This document shows, piece after piece, positions 10,122 through 22,205 of a DNA stretch of 64,000 nt (position 1 is its first letter; each line of letters opens with the position of its first letter). The DNA is from Linnemannia elongata (lineage: Eukaryota; Mortierellomycota; Mortierellomycetes; Mortierellales; Mortierellaceae). The stretch is from NCBI GenBank assembly GCA_036320915.1, contig JAXBDG010000011.1:2006501-2070500 (forward strand). Direction: 5' to 3'. The position numbers and the translations under genes were made by a program. Under the pieces are notes generated by a model. The model was not told the DNA's origin. It saw only the letters and a program-made list of their open reading frames with translations, and made no database searches.

Positions 10122-10983
10122 AAGAGGACGACCTGGCGCTCAAACCTCGCAAACTCCAGGCCCAGATCCGGGTTCCAAACCGTCTCCAATTCCTCCAACC
10201 CACCTTTCCCCACCCCGCGACACCTCGTCCTATAAAATTTCCGTAACCGCTCATTCCCCGCCAGACAATCCAACCTCAAGAAATGTCGACCCGATTCTTG
10301 GACTTTTCCTTCAACAAACTCGACGATTTTAGGGGTTAGACCAACGCCCTTGTAGGGGGCCTTGAGGACGAGGCGGTGGAGGTATAAGGCGTCTTTCCAG
10401 TCGCGGCCGTGGGTGAGTAGATACTCTTTCCAGAGGAGTTCGTCAAACGGGTCGTCGTAGTTTGTGACAAACAATCCTGCGATCTCCGTTTTAGCTTCCC
10501 CTACTCCAGTTCCTGTTCCTGAAGAAGCTGGGTGATAGTCGATGGTGAAGTATTGGTTGTTGGCGATTCCAGTAAGCATGCTAGCGCGGGAGGTAGGGTT
10601 CCTGAACATCCCTAGAGGCCATTGCTTAATATTGTTGGAATGGAGCCATTCTGCGGCCTCTTCTAGGATGTCGATGAATTCGTCCACTTCCTCTGGGCGG
10701 GTCTAAGAGGAGTGAGTTAGGTTGAAGGGGGAAAAGAGTGAAATGGAAAGAAGAGGTGAGCGAGTTAGAAAACAGAGGGGAAGTAAGGGATTGTGTTGGT
10801 TATGATTATGCCAATGCAGCTTCGGAAAGAACTATTCTGCTTGTGGAACCATGGTGAGACCAGGTTCCCCGAGTCGGCAGGAAAAGACAAAGACCACAGC
10901 TTCATAGACAAAAGAGGCACTAGGCAAAGGTGATGGACGGACAGAGAACATACATTGCGGATGGTAAAGTCTTGAAGTTGCAT
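10118..10983 (-). CDS. GNAT-family N-acetyltransferase, copy 2
   Basis: Two exons: 10983-10954 (MQLQDFTIRN) and 10702-10118, with a GTATGT donor and a TCTTAG acceptor, phase 0. Total 204 residues. Motif A reads LHRLVLKAPYKGVGLTPK and motif B region reads FLRLDCLAGNERLRKFYRTR, aligning throughout with copy 1, including TRPEEVDEFIDILEEAAEWL at the start of exon 2. The glutamine of the Q/R-x-x-G-x-G loop is replaced (YKGVG), which may alter cofactor binding slightly. Same strand, same intron, head-to-tail: a tandem duplication. Substrate unknown. Confidence 0.85.
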
Positions 10984-13900
10984 GAGAAAGAGGTGGTCGT
11001 GGGTGAATCAGGCTACGAACGACGCCGGTGATGGGAGAAGTGGAAGGTTGATGGAAGAAGGAAAAACTCGGCCATAGTCAGGGACAGAATTGAGCTGCTA
11101 TTAGCGCAGCATTCGGCGCTGATTGGGATGCCCTTAATGAAAATCCCACTCAGCGCTGTAGAACAGCAAGGGAAGAGAGCAGCTGTGAAACGTGGGGTTC
11201 GACCCCCAATGGGCCCCAGGGGGTCTCAAACACCTGTCTCACATAGCAGAAAGGCAAAGAACTTTCTCTTCATCATCCTTCCTCGCTCTCAGTGTCCACT
11301 TTGTTCCTGCATGGTTGTAGAGCGGCACTCATTTCCTAGAGCACAACTACACACCTGCAGCATCGTCATATGGTTAAACAATCATATGTGCTGTTGGTGT
11401 GTGCGTAGGTTATCTTGTCTCTAATCTCATGCCTTTGCATTGCCATTCATGCATTCACAGCTAACCTCCCACAGGCGTGACCCATTATTCCCATAAACCA
11501 GTGTTTCATGCCCATGGATTCTCATTCCTCACTCCTCTCCCTTTTCACCTATACCTATTTCTGAGTCCCAATCAAGCTTACTTCCTCACTCCGTCTCTCT
11601 CGCTCTCACTCACTCACTCAATTCACACTAGTTTTGGGCATAGTCCGTGGAAATATGCGACGGAGTGCGAGTTCGGTGTTCGGAAAGAGAAAAATAAGCA
11701 AGTGAGAAACGGGGAAGTAGGGGAAAGGGTAGCCTAAAAACAGTGAAAGAAAAATAACCCAGCCAGGGGCATCCGTGGAACTCATTGTCGGAGAACGAGT
11801 CGAAACAAGTGGGCATTTGTGGGTGGGATTGAAGTTAAGTTAACTTTGCAAGTTTTCATTTGGGCTGTTTAGCTATGGTCATACGAACCAAAGACAGGTT
11901 CTGTGACAAGCCGAAAATTGAACTTTTTTCGTTTTATCTTTTGGCGGTTGGCGGTTGGAGGTTGTCGGTTGGAGAGTGAGAAAAAGGAGGCCACTGAGTG
12001 GATGGAGAGGAGATGATGAAGGTAGGAGGTAAAAAAGAAAGGAGATGACCAGGTCCAGTCCAGTCCCTTCCGATTCTTGTCGCTCGAACTTCACCAAACG
12101 CACAAAAGGGTAAACTATGACAAGTGTGCCAAAAACAAGTGAACTCTAGATGGAAAAGATACAATATCTGGTAGCTTCGTGGTGGCACCAACACCCACAC
12201 CCACACCAGTGTTTGGTCTCGAAAGTCATGAGGACGGGTAGAGGATTGGTGCTAAAAGGGAGTACCTTCGGAGGGAGGGCAAAAGAGGAAAGGAAGGTTG
12301 TTTTGTGATTTTTCTGGGGGTGAGACAATGGTCATTGGCTGAAGCGTCTGAGAGGGTGGGTTTAGGTTATAGGGAGAAAGTGCGATGTCTATGAAACCGG
12401 ACCTACCACAGATCATCATCTGTCGTCTTGGCTTGGGGTAAGAAGGATCGTGTGAGTGGGTGGGTAAGACGAAAGAGGAAACAACTAAAGGAAAAAAAAG
12501 GGCTGGAACTATGAATGGAGAAGGAGAAGATGGACGGAGATAAAAGAAGGAAAGGGGGAGATGACTACCATAAGAAAGGTACAATTCAAAATGAAAGGCG
12601 CGGAGAGGGATGAGCGGGGGAATAACAATTGACCACGGAATAGACCTGATGGAGACTTCATTCCTTCTCTCTTTCTCTTTCTCTCTCTCCTTCTCTCTCC
12701 CTCTCTCACTCTCCGGTCGTTCAATGGTATTCATTGTACACGTCGGTTTTTATTATAACTTGCTTTGGTGTGAGTGAGTAATCGTGTCTGTGGTTCGCAA
12801 GCCAAAGGCGAGCCCAATTCACCCTCAATCCTTTCATATCCAGCAATGAGTGATTGAGTGAATGAATGCTATTTCTGTGCATGAAAACAAAAACTAAACA
12901 AAAATAAAATGTACCCTAGGAAAAGAATAGTTGGGGGAAAGGAAGACTTGGTTGGTTGAGAGCATAGATCGTAAGCAATATATCAGCAAAACCCAAATAA
13001 AATAGAAAAACGGCAGATCGTTCCAAGGGGGAGGAAAGGGGAGGGGTTGTGGAAAGAAACTATTCTGACAGGCTGGACTCTAGATCGAATGAAGAATTAG
13101 CAAGGAAATCAAGTGAGAAGATATGAAGAGGAAAAGAGAGGAAGAGGAGAAAAAGGAAAAGGTGGGTTACCTATCGCTCTTCGCTATTGAACGAAACTAG
13201 TTGTTATCTTGCATGAAAGAGGGCAACTTCAATGCAGGGAGGGGTGGTTGGCTCCCTTTTCTTTTCCCGTTTTGTGGTTGTGTTGGCTCTTGGCTGGCTC
13301 GAGATAACGAGATGGAAACTAAAATGATGAAAAGGACGGAAGAAAGATCCAAAGGGAAAGAGAAAAGAAAGAAGAGATGCGTTCATATCGTTGCCGAAGG
13401 TTGACGGATCTAGCCGAAAGTCAGAAGCACATTCTATTCGTTGCGCATGCACGATCGAAGGATACAAGGTTGAGATAATCGCAGAAACACACGCGCCATG
13501 TATTGGCGTTGAAGGGTTCAGAAGTGCAGAAGAGGAAGGGTAAGGAAAACTAAACAAAGGGAAGAGTCAAGAAAGAGAGGGAGAGAGAAAGGAGGGGACA
13601 AGGATAGGGGGTGATGGTAGTGGTTGAGGAAAGGAAAGGGAGAGCGTGGTTATTATGATTGTGAATGAACTCGTTTGGATTGGAGGAGAGGATGATGGCG
13701 AGGAATCAATAGAAGAATGAATGGTGATGAATTAATCACTATAAGTGTCAATAATAACTGATCAGGACAGTTTAGTCAGGCACCATCAGTTAGTATCAAA
13801 AGCAGAACTGCGCTAGAGTACTAGAGTAACACCTGTCTATGAGAAGTACCAGATATCATATCTGATACGTCCCTTCTCGACTGTCCAATTGCCTACTCTT

Positions 13901-15535
13901 TTGCTAAATGTTAGCTTAAGTTACTACTTCAATCCATAATCCATCAAATCCACCATCATCATTACTCTTACTTTTTGTTTTGCGAGTGCACTGCCTCACG
14001 CCCGAATTGTTATCCGTGTGCATTATTTGTCCTGATTTCCTTCTTTGCTTGCATGCAGATACAGCGCAGAGAAAACAAAAACAAAAGGAAAAGGAAGGGA
14101 TAGTCGAGAGCATTTCTTGGCATCTTTTCCTCATCTGGACCATCGAACCACTCGTTGACCGTCCTTTTCTTTCTTTGTGCTTTGTGTTGTGTGCGTCGGT
14201 TAGCCCCGCATTGGAGCAACAGGATGGCGTCGAAGTAGGGACAAGGAGGAAAATAAACGGGAAGAAGGAGCTAGTTTATTTTTTCTTCTATCCCTTCGTG
14301 TTCTTTCTCACTGTGTGTCTCGCGTGTGGGACAAACATACGCGAACATACATAAACATACGTCGTCGTCGATTGCTTTGTTTTTGTTTTTAGATAGAAGG
14401 AGAGGAGCTGTCTCAAGCGGTTATTACTTCCGTGATCCCTACCTATTTCCAGTCAAAAAAATAAATAAAAAATGTATGTACGCCCACGATTTAAAGTTCC
14501 TTATCGATTGCAAGATCAAGACTAAGGTTTTTTTTTCACACTTTTCTCGACCCCTATGCCCTATCCCACATCATGGCCAGTGTTTGCCAAGCGACAAATA
14601 ATGACCACGGAGCTCGCTCCTCTTTCCTTTTTCTGTCTGCCATTTGGGTTGTTTATGGTTTTCTTGTAGTTGCTTTGTTGTTTTGCATGTTTGTTGTTGT
14701 TTGTGGTCGTGAGGCAGTGCAGATCATCTTTGGTCCCACTCCTTCATAAGGCACATCCGCACCCCCCTTCAATTGTCGTACAATCAAAATCCGAGTGGGA
14801 CAGGGGCAGGGGAAGCACACGCGCAATGGAAGCAAAGCGACAAGGTCGTCGAATCATCTTTTGGATGCAGGGTCATGAAATCACTGTGCAATGAGGATGA
14901 AAAAAGGGAGCGAGATTGTGAAGAGAGAGAGAGAGAAATATGGTGGGGACAGACAAACAAACAGACTAACAGACAGGTAGAGTGTGTATGGGATGTATGA
15001 TCGATCCTCTTCGCCAATCATCCACCATCTCCATTCTTTCTTTGTTTGTTTGTTTTTCTTCCTTCTTTTCATCGCCTGCGCCCAGAATGATGCACCACTA
15101 CCTCTTTCCCTTCCCTTCTTTCTTGTCTTCAATGCTAGCCTAGTTTTAGTTTGAAGAAGGGTGAGGTGGGCGTCAAAAGCAACAAAAGCAAAATAGTAAA
15201 AAACTATAATCCAACTCAACTCTCGAGAGAAGGTCAAGGAGCAGAGGGATGCAGAAGGATGCGTTATCCGATGTTTGATCATGTCCCATCATCTCCTCCC
15301 AACAAGGCTCTTCTCCATTTCTCATTCACTTTCCTTGCAGTCTATTCTTCGATTGTCTGTCTCTTTTTTTATCATGAAGTATTCGCACTTTTTTCTTTTT
15401 CTTTTTGTGCAACAACCATCCTGTCAGGTCAGGCATCCCTTCCTTTCTTTTCACTCACTGTGCGTTACGCTTTTTCACATCCATCTGGATTGTCTATCCC
15501 GATCTTTCAAGTTCAACCATTGAACCAAGACGAAC
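10984..15535. other. Gene-free region of about 4.5 kb
   Basis: I see no supportable gene on either strand. Open frames here are short and made of Ser/Pro/Lys-rich low-complexity sequence from GA- and CT-rich tracts. Several purine tracts occur (for example 12660-12710, 13120-13160, 13560-13600). The right end is presumably the upstream region of the UNC93-like gene at 15689. Confidence 0.5.
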
Positions 15536-15543
15536 TATAAAAG
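15536..15543 (+). promoter_or_regulatory. TATA box of UNC93-like gene 1
   Basis: TATAAAAG, 153 bp before the ATG and followed by a CT-rich leader. The same arrangement recurs before four other genes here (ATG distances 163-293 bp). Confidence 0.6.
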
Positions 15544-15688
15544 AGATCCCATCCCCCTTCGTTTTATTTTCTCTTCATCGACTCTGATCAATCATCTCTT
15601 CTCTCTTACCTCCTCGCCTCACCTCGACTCTTCTCCACTCCACCTCCCCTCTATACCACCTTCACCTCTCCTTCAAAAAGTAACAACT

Positions 15689-17026
15689 ATGGGTTTCCGC
15701 TGGAACTCTCCTTTGGCCCAGGTGCTCGCCGTGGGTATCATCTGCTTCTGCTGCCCCGGCATGTACAATTCCCTCAACTCTCTCGGTGCCGGTGGTCAGG
15801 TCGACTCCAAGATCGGCCAGAACGCCAACGTGGCCCTGAACACTTGTTTCGCGCTCTTTGGACTCCTCGCCGGTGCCATCCACAACAAACTCGGACCCAA
15901 GTGGACCATTTTCATCGGCTGCACTACCTACTGCCTCTACGCCGGATCCTTCCTCTCCTACAACCACCACAAGACTGGCTGGTTCTCTGTTATCGCTGGT
16001 GCCCTCCTCGGTGTCGGCGCTGCCATGCTCTGGACTGCCCAGGGTGCGATAATGATGGCCTACCCCAGTGAGCAGGAGAAGGGGCGTTACATTGGATATT
16101 TCTGGGCCACCTTCAACGCCGGAGGAGTCGTTGGATCCATGATCCCTCTTGCCATCAACTTCAAGTCCACCTCGACCGGCCCCCTCGCTGACTCAATCTA
16201 CATTGCCTTCATGGCCATCATGGCTCTCGGCACTTTCATCGGCCTCACCCTCTCAGCTCCTTCCAAGATCGTCCGCAACAACGGTGATAAGATCAGGATC
16301 CAAGAGTTCCCCACCTGGACTGGCGAGGTCATTGCTACCTTGAAGCTCTTCCTTGACTGGCGCATGGTCGTCCTGATTCCCATGTTCTTGTCCTCCAACT
16401 GGTTCTACGCTTACCAGTTCGCCACCGTGCAGGGATGGTTCTCGATCCGCACCCAGTCGCTCAACAGCATTCTCTACTGGGGTGCTCAGATTCTTGGTTC
16501 CTATGGTTTCGGTCGTATCCTCGATTACCAGGGCGCCCCCCGCCGCACTCGTGGTCTCTGGGGCCTTGGAATCATCTCTGTTTTCTTCACCATCACCTGG
16601 ATCGGAGGTATCTTCTTCCAAAGGACCTACACCATCGACGACCCCGCAGGCAACCACGATTTCACTGAGGGCAGTGTCTACATCGGACCATTGTTCTTGT
16701 ACATCTTTTACGGATTTGGAGATGCTGCCTGGCAAACATACTGCTACTGGTTGATGGGCGCCCTTTCCAACGATGTTACTGTTCTCTCGCGCTACTCTGG
16801 CTTCTACAAGTGCATTCAGTCGTCTGGCGGCGCCATCTCCTGGAGAATCAACGCCCTCAAGGTCCCTTTCATGACCGAGTTGATCATTTGCTTTGCCCTC
16901 TTGGTAGCTTCCATCCCCGGTGCCTTCTTCCTCGCCAACCGTCTTGAGGAACACTCTGAGGAGGCTGTACACTCTTCCGAGCATCACGAGTCCAAGTTGG
17001 ATGAGAAGCACGAGATTCAAGCTTAA
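15689..17026 (+). CDS. UNC93-like major facilitator membrane protein, copy 1
   Basis: Single-exon 445-residue protein with about 10-12 hydrophobic segments. It starts MGFRWNSPLAQVLAVGII and ends in a short hydrophilic His/Glu/Lys tail. Conserved stretches typical of the fungal UNC93/DUF895 branch of the MFS include IHNKLGPKWTIFIGC, the central MLWTAQGAIMMAYPSEQEKG followed by YIGYFWATFNAGGVVGS, LDWRMVVLIPMFLSSNWFY, and DAAWQTYCYWLMGALSND. Fungal members sit in cellular membranes; the transported substrate is not established. Metazoan UNC93 regulates potassium channels and UNC93B1 traffics Toll-like receptors, neither of which can be assumed here. The gene has a paralogue 1.6 kb downstream on the same strand. 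C-ending codons are strongly preferred, suggesting good expression. Confidence 0.9.
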   Translation: MGFRWNSPLAQVLAVGIICFCCPGMYNSLNSLGAGGQVDSKIGQNANVALNTCFALFGLLAGAIHNKLGPKWTIFIGCTTYCLYAGSFLSYNHHKTGWFSVIAGALLGVGAAMLWTAQGAIMMAYPSEQEKGRYIGYFWATFNAGGVVGSMIPLAINFKSTSTGPLADSIYIAFMAIMALGTFIGLTLSAPSKIVRNNGDKIRIQEFPTWTGEVIATLKLFLDWRMVVLIPMFLSSNWFYAYQFATVQGWFSIRTQSLNSILYWGAQILGSYGFGRILDYQGAPRRTRGLWGLGIISVFFTITWIGGIFFQRTYTIDDPAGNHDFTEGSVYIGPLFLYIFYGFGDAAWQTYCYWLMGALSNDVTVLSRYSGFYKCIQSSGGAISWRINALKVPFMTELIICFALLVASIPGAFFLANRLEEHSEEAVHSSEHHESKLDEKHEIQA

Positions 17027-18436
17027 GTCTCCTTTGGGAAGCCGCAAACAGCCCGCAACAACAGCCCAAGGCAACAAACAATGATGATGGGAAACGATGG
17101 ACGATGATGGAAATAGCAGCGTAGGAGCGTAGGAACGCAGTAGTAGTAGTAGTTGTATTAGTTAGCGTTCCTTCCACCCCCTATTTTTGACAGACCTTTA
17201 TTCTTTTGTGTCCACCCTCCCTTCCTCGATACCTACTTAGTTATTAGTTCCTTATTTTATCTCTTAATACACATCAAAAGCTGTCCTACCCTCTCTTTAC
17301 GGTTTGCCTTCATCTTACAGCCTGCTGTATCTACCTTCCTATCTCCTATTCACCACTTGCCCTTTTGTCCTTTGCCTGTTTGTTTGGTTGTCTGTTTGTT
17401 TGTTGTTTGTTTATTTATTTGATATGGTTTATGCTCATAACAAGATTTGCATTCTATTCTGTTCTAATCTGCCGTTTTGTTTGTATGCTTCTCGACCCTC
17501 TTTCCATTCAATACGAGCAGGACTCCCAGTAATTACCCCACCCCTTTTCAGAGCAACGGTGTCGTTGAAAATAGACCCGAGCGCAACAAAGATGATCTTT
17601 CACCCGTTATCAAGATCCAACATCTTCTCGTTTGCCTCGTCCCCCCCTCTCCACATACACAAATTGGAAAGAAATGTTGTTCGATTTATTTGTGTCTAAA
17701 GTGCACAACAATAAACATAAGCTGGTGCTCTCAATGACGATCCGTCATGTGCAGATGGCATTGTCGCACAACTCGGCGATGAGGGTTGCATGAGAGAATG
17801 TTCCTTACCAGGAAACGAGAGGACAAGAGTGAGAAGGACAAGAAATTGTGAGAGGAGAAGGAAGTGTATTCGGGTGTGAGGTAGGGAGGTGGGTGGGTGG
17901 GTAAAGAATGGGCAGTGGACTAGACCATCATTCTTTTTTTATTCCCCGAGGTCTTCTCTCTTTTTCGTGAATTGAATGAAAGGATGAATATAGATGAAGG
18001 GAGAGATGAACTTTAGATATTGCATCTTGCATCTTAAGTTAACTTTAATGAGTACTATGAACCCAAGTAGCCCTTTTGCAACAGGGTATGTTTCATCCCA
18101 TCCAATCCTATCATCTGGTGATGATGGTCGGAACTCCAATCCCTTTCCCTTCCATCACTCCCTCAAACCTAAGTGGACCCCACCAGTTCTCTGGCTCTCT
18201 TGGTCTCATTTACTTTTGCACTAAAATGGTACCCTTACAACTTCTTTACTCCGGAACTGGGTCTCATTCTTTCGTTTAGAAGTGTGGAACTGTCTGTCTT
18301 TTCTGTCCATTCCCCTTTGTCCGTTCGTTTCGTTCCTTTTCTACCCCTCCTTCTCCTTTCCTCGGGGCGAGATCCCCTTTTAGTGAGATGAATCAACAGT
18401 ACTGTACTATCATCCCAAGTCGGATACCCCTTGGAT

Positions 18437-18444
18437 TATAAAAA
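18437..18444 (+). promoter_or_regulatory. TATA box of UNC93-like gene 2
   Basis: TATAAAAA, 212 bp upstream of the ATG at 18649, followed by a pyrimidine-rich leader. Confidence 0.55.
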
Positions 18445-18648
18445 GAGGGTCGCATCTCCCTCGCTTTTTTTCTTCTTGTTTCCCATCTCATCTGATCATT
18501 CACATCCACAACAACCTCCTTCCTCCTCCTCTTCCTCTTCTTTTCTCTTCATCCCCTCCATACTCTCTTTCTTTTCTTCTTCCTACCCACCCTCCTACTT
18601 TCTTACCCATCCCTACCCTAACTCACACTCTTACACATACACATCACA

Positions 18649-19986
18649 ATGGGTTTCCGCTGGACCTCGCCCTTGGCTCAGGTGATCGCCGTCGGCTTCA
18701 TCTGCTTCTGCTGCCCCGGAATGTTCAACGCCCTCAACTCCCTCGGAGGTGGTGGTCAGCTCGACTCTAAGGTCGGCCAAAACGCCAACGTCGCCCTTTA
18801 CACCTGCTTCGCCATCTTTGGTCTTCTCGCCGGTGCCATCCACAACAAGCTCGGACCCAAGTGGACCATCTTCATCGGTTGTGCTACCTACGTCCTCTAT
18901 GCTGGTTCCCTCCTCTGCTATAACCATACCAAGAACGGCGCCTTCACCATTGCCGCTGGTGGTCTCCTTGGTGTGGGAGCTGGTATGCTCTGGACTGCCC
19001 AGGGAGCTATTATGATGGCCTACCCTCGTGAGCATGACAAGGGCAAGTTTATTGGTTACTTCTGGGCCATCTTCAATGCCGGTGCCGTTCTTGGATCCGT
19101 CATCGCCTTTGCGATCAACTATAACGTCGTCGAGGCCCAGTCGCTCGGAGACTCCACCTACATTGTCTTCATCGCACTCATGGCTGTCGGAACCCTCATT
19201 GCCCTCTCCCTCTGCCCCCCTACCTCAGTCACCCACTCCAACGGCGACAAGATCCAGATCCAAGCCTTCCCCACCTGGACCGGCGAGGTCATTGCTGTCA
19301 TGAAGCTCTTCCTTGACTGGCGCATGCTTGTCCTCATCCCCATGTTCCTCTCCTCCAACTGGTTCTACTCCTACCAATTCTCGACCGTCAACGGTGCCTA
19401 CTTCTCCACCCGCACCCAGTCCCTCAACAACATCCTCTACTGGGGTTCGCAGATCTTGGGCTCCTGGACCTTTGCCCGTGTCCTCGACTACCAGGGCGTC
19501 AACCGCAAGACCCGCTCCTTCTGGGGATTGGCCATTATCACCTGCTGCTTCGTCGCCACCTGGATCGGAGGCATCTTCTTCCAGAAGGGTTACACTATCA
19601 ACGACCCCAAGGGCAACCACGACTTCAAGGAGGGTTCTTCCTACGTCGGTCCCCTTTTCCTTTACATGTTCTACGGTCTTAACGATGCTGCCTGGCAGAC
19701 TTACTGCTACTGGTTGATGGGTGCCCTCTCCAACGATGTTACCGTCCTCTCGCGTTACGCCGGTTTCTACAAGTGCATCCAGTCCTCTGGTGCTGCCATA
19801 TCGTGGAGAATCAACGCTGTGGGAACCCCTTACATGACCGAGTTGATCATCTGCTTTGCTCTCTTGGTTGCATCCATCCCCGGTGCCATCTTGTTGACCA
19901 CCAGGATCCAGGACCATTCGGATGACGTTGCTGCCGCTGCTGAGGGACATGACATTAAGGAGGGCAAGTATGAGATCGATGCCTAA
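18649..19986 (+). CDS. UNC93-like major facilitator membrane protein, copy 2
   Basis: Also exactly 445 residues and intronless, aligning end to end with copy 1 without obvious gaps apart from the tail. Shared blocks include AQVIAVGFICFCCPGMFNAL, GAIHNKLGPKWTIFIGCATY, FLDWRMLVLIPMFLSSNWFY and DAAWQTYCYWLMGALSNDVT. Differences cluster in the loops (for example after position 165, where copy 1 has KSTSTGPLAD and copy 2 has NVVEAQSLGD) and in the acidic C-terminal tail (DHSDDVAAAAEGHDIKEGKY). The pair is a tandem duplication retained under constraint, both with TATA boxes and no introns. Substrate unknown. Confidence 0.9.
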   Translation: MGFRWTSPLAQVIAVGFICFCCPGMFNALNSLGGGGQLDSKVGQNANVALYTCFAIFGLLAGAIHNKLGPKWTIFIGCATYVLYAGSLLCYNHTKNGAFTIAAGGLLGVGAGMLWTAQGAIMMAYPREHDKGKFIGYFWAIFNAGAVLGSVIAFAINYNVVEAQSLGDSTYIVFIALMAVGTLIALSLCPPTSVTHSNGDKIQIQAFPTWTGEVIAVMKLFLDWRMLVLIPMFLSSNWFYSYQFSTVNGAYFSTRTQSLNNILYWGSQILGSWTFARVLDYQGVNRKTRSFWGLAIITCCFVATWIGGIFFQKGYTINDPKGNHDFKEGSSYVGPLFLYMFYGLNDAAWQTYCYWLMGALSNDVTVLSRYAGFYKCIQSSGAAISWRINAVGTPYMTELIICFALLVASIPGAILLTTRIQDHSDDVAAAAEGHDIKEGKYEIDA

Positions 19987-20107
19987 ATCCTTCTCCACCT
20001 CCTTCCATCTCTTCATTCATGCATCACACTCAACCCTCATACTTTGCACATATACAATAGTTTTTTATACCTTCAATGTACTTTCAATATTAAAATTAGT
20101 TTATCAA

Positions 20108-20131
20108 ACATTATCTCTCTCTCTCTCTCTC
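20108..20131. repeat. (CT)n microsatellite
   Basis: About a dozen CT units in the 3' flank of the second UNC93-like gene. From here to 21100 I see no gene. Confidence 0.7.
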
Positions 20132-21102
20132 TTTGTCTTTCTCGCTCTCTTTACACTTGGCCTCGTTTGTGCCTTTTTGTCAATGCACTACTTTTCTGTT
20201 ATTTCAATGTCCTTCCACTTTTCAATTTCTGGCCATTTTTATCTTTTGGTTCGCCGCTTTTTGGTTTTTTATTACACATGGATAGTGTGCCGCATGGGTG
20301 TACAAAGTTGCAGGGTACAGGGAGGGCTCATATTTTATCCACTATGGTCTGGTCGTCAGCAGTGCGTATTGAATTTGCTAAGCAACCCTTGAGAGCGTCC
20401 ACCCCGAAAATCAAAAAAAAACGATCAAAATAGAAAAATGCTAGGGGAAGGGAGGAAAAAGGGCAGGAAAAACGAGGGGGGAGGACAATCCCTTATCTCA
20501 TGTTTTTGTCAACAAACAACAAACAACAACAATCAACAACAACGACAGCAAAACCAAAAGCAATTGACAAAGGTAGGGTTCGTGTGAAACTTTTCTTACA
20601 GAGACAAAAAGGAGGAAAGGCGAAGAATAAACAACAACACTTTCACACGCTTCAAAACCCTTGCATTTTTTTTTGTTCCTGCCCATTGACACATGCTTGC
20701 ATACATCACACACACCTCAAGAGTAAACAGTTTCTCTGAAGTCTGGTTGACTTGTCCAATGTGATATTTTTTCTTAATAGTTTTTGAAGGGGTTATTTGT
20801 TTATCCTTCTCTTTTTTCTTGTTCCTGTTCATTTTTCTTGTTCATGTTCATGTTCATGTTCTTTTTTTTTTCCTCGTGGAAATCACTCTAATAAGAAATA
20901 CAAGAGAAGTGAGTGAAGGTACACAATTTCAGGCAACCTTTTTAAAAAGCATGGATACAGGAGTTACATGTCTTGTATAGATGGGTGTGTTGGGCAAGAG
21001 ACCTGGACCTTGAAGACAGATGGGATGCAAATGCTATATGGGATGCTAGAACAGGTTACACAAGGGGGGGGGGGGAATCCGGCTAGTACTTTTAAGACAT
21101 AT

Positions 21103-21542
21103 GCTTCTTACAGATAAGGCCGCTGGTGAGTATGTGATGAAAAGGTCTCAGTGAGCCAGGGTTGACTTATTCGCGTGCTTTTTATAACTTTGCCCGAGTT
21201 CGTTATTAACGACGTCCTTAAAAGTTACAGCAGTAATCTGGCTGACTTTGGTAGCCCGTACTACTGCCTCAAAGACAGCATGGAGGGATTTACCAAGCTA
21301 TCGCAAAACATCTTGAACTTTGTAAATCCCTCCTTACTGTATCTGCGGTGGTAGTACTGGCTACGAAAGCCGGCCATATAACTGCTACACTTCTTAAGAA
21401 CTTCGTTGATAATGGATTGGTCTGATCTTGCCATGGCTGAAGTACGTTTGAGCAAATTTTTAATAAGCACGCGATTAAGTCAACCCTGGTTCACTGAGAT
21501 CTTTTCATAACATACTCACCAGCGGCCTTATCTGTAAGAAGC
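21103..21542. repeat. Long foldback (inverted repeat) built from a coding fragment
   Basis: The ends are GCTTCTTACAGATAAGG at 21103 and its exact inverse at 21542. Arms of about 220 bp pair imperfectly; the centre, near 21310, pairs GGAGGGATTTACCAAGC with GTAAATCCCTCC. Both arms, read outward to inward, encode related peptides: VINDVLKSYSSNLADFGSPY on the plus strand and SIINEVLKKCSSYMAGFRSQ then YYHRRYSKEGFTKF on the minus strand. Each begins with an acceptor-like CTTACAG followed by DKAAGEYVMKRSQ and a stop. So two diverged copies of one exon lie head to head. No target duplication is evident. Confidence 0.75.
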
Positions 21543-21564
21543 CCATGGCTAGGCGGAGACCCTT

Positions 21565-22021
21565 GTCGCAAGCAATTGTACAGTATATGAGAAAGAATGG
21601 ATTAGTAGTACATGCCAGACCGAAACTTGAAGAACAATCGAATCGATCAATAAACGCATTGGATAGAGTGGAGAGGGGAGGACTCAGAGAGGACCAAGTG
21701 GGACAGGCGAGCAGACGATGAGCCTTAGTCCACCTTCTTGAAAGCCTGAGAGTCAACATCCGAGTTCTCCAAGTCCTTGTCGCTGTTCCGGTGATCGATA
21801 TATTCATATTGGTGATCGCCTTCTTCATCCACGTAACTGTGACCCGAGCCGTTATCGCTATCAGTAGCCTTGTAGTTGTATCCAAAAGAGTCCTTGTCGT
21901 TTCCTGAACCGTACTCGCAAACAGTTTCCTGATTGCTATCGCTGTAATAGGTCCCATGGGCACCATCATCCTCGTCGCATAGTAAAGACTGATCCTGCCT
22001 TGGGCAGACAAGCACATCCAC
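21565..22021 (-). pseudogene. Inverted fragment of the acidic-protein family
   Basis: On the minus strand 22021-21725 reads GAHGTYYSDSNQETVCEYGS, then NDKDSFGYNYKATDSD and DHQYEYIDHRNSDKDLEN. This matches the 3' block of the pseudogene at 8266-8604 (GARGTYYSDSDQETVCGYGS and so on). Nucleotide similarity continues through the stop into the 3' flank, to about 21565 here and 8760 there. Only the C-terminal part is present, so it is a segmental copy, not a gene. It abuts the foldback at 21103-21542. Confidence 0.75.
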
Positions 22022-22205
22022 AATTGTCCAAGGCTATTAGTGGACTTGATGACCTCTGTCATTGAAGCATCTTTCAAAGCCAAGCACTGCAGCTTTCATT
22101 TTACAGGGATGACATGCCAAAAAACAACAACAGCATGTATATGTCAAAAACAACGATATGGGTAATATCTTACAATAAACACGTATTTTTCCCTCTTTCT
22201 GCTCT

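Noticed and set aside
11190..11225. tRNA-like GGGGTTCGACCCCC stem-loop
   Set aside because: The loop has the wrong length, no matching acceptor, D or anticodon arms are found upstream, so it is not a tRNA.
16253..17077. Antisense frames over both UNC93-like genes
   Set aside because: Mirror of strongly C-ending codons; no domain and no independent promoter.
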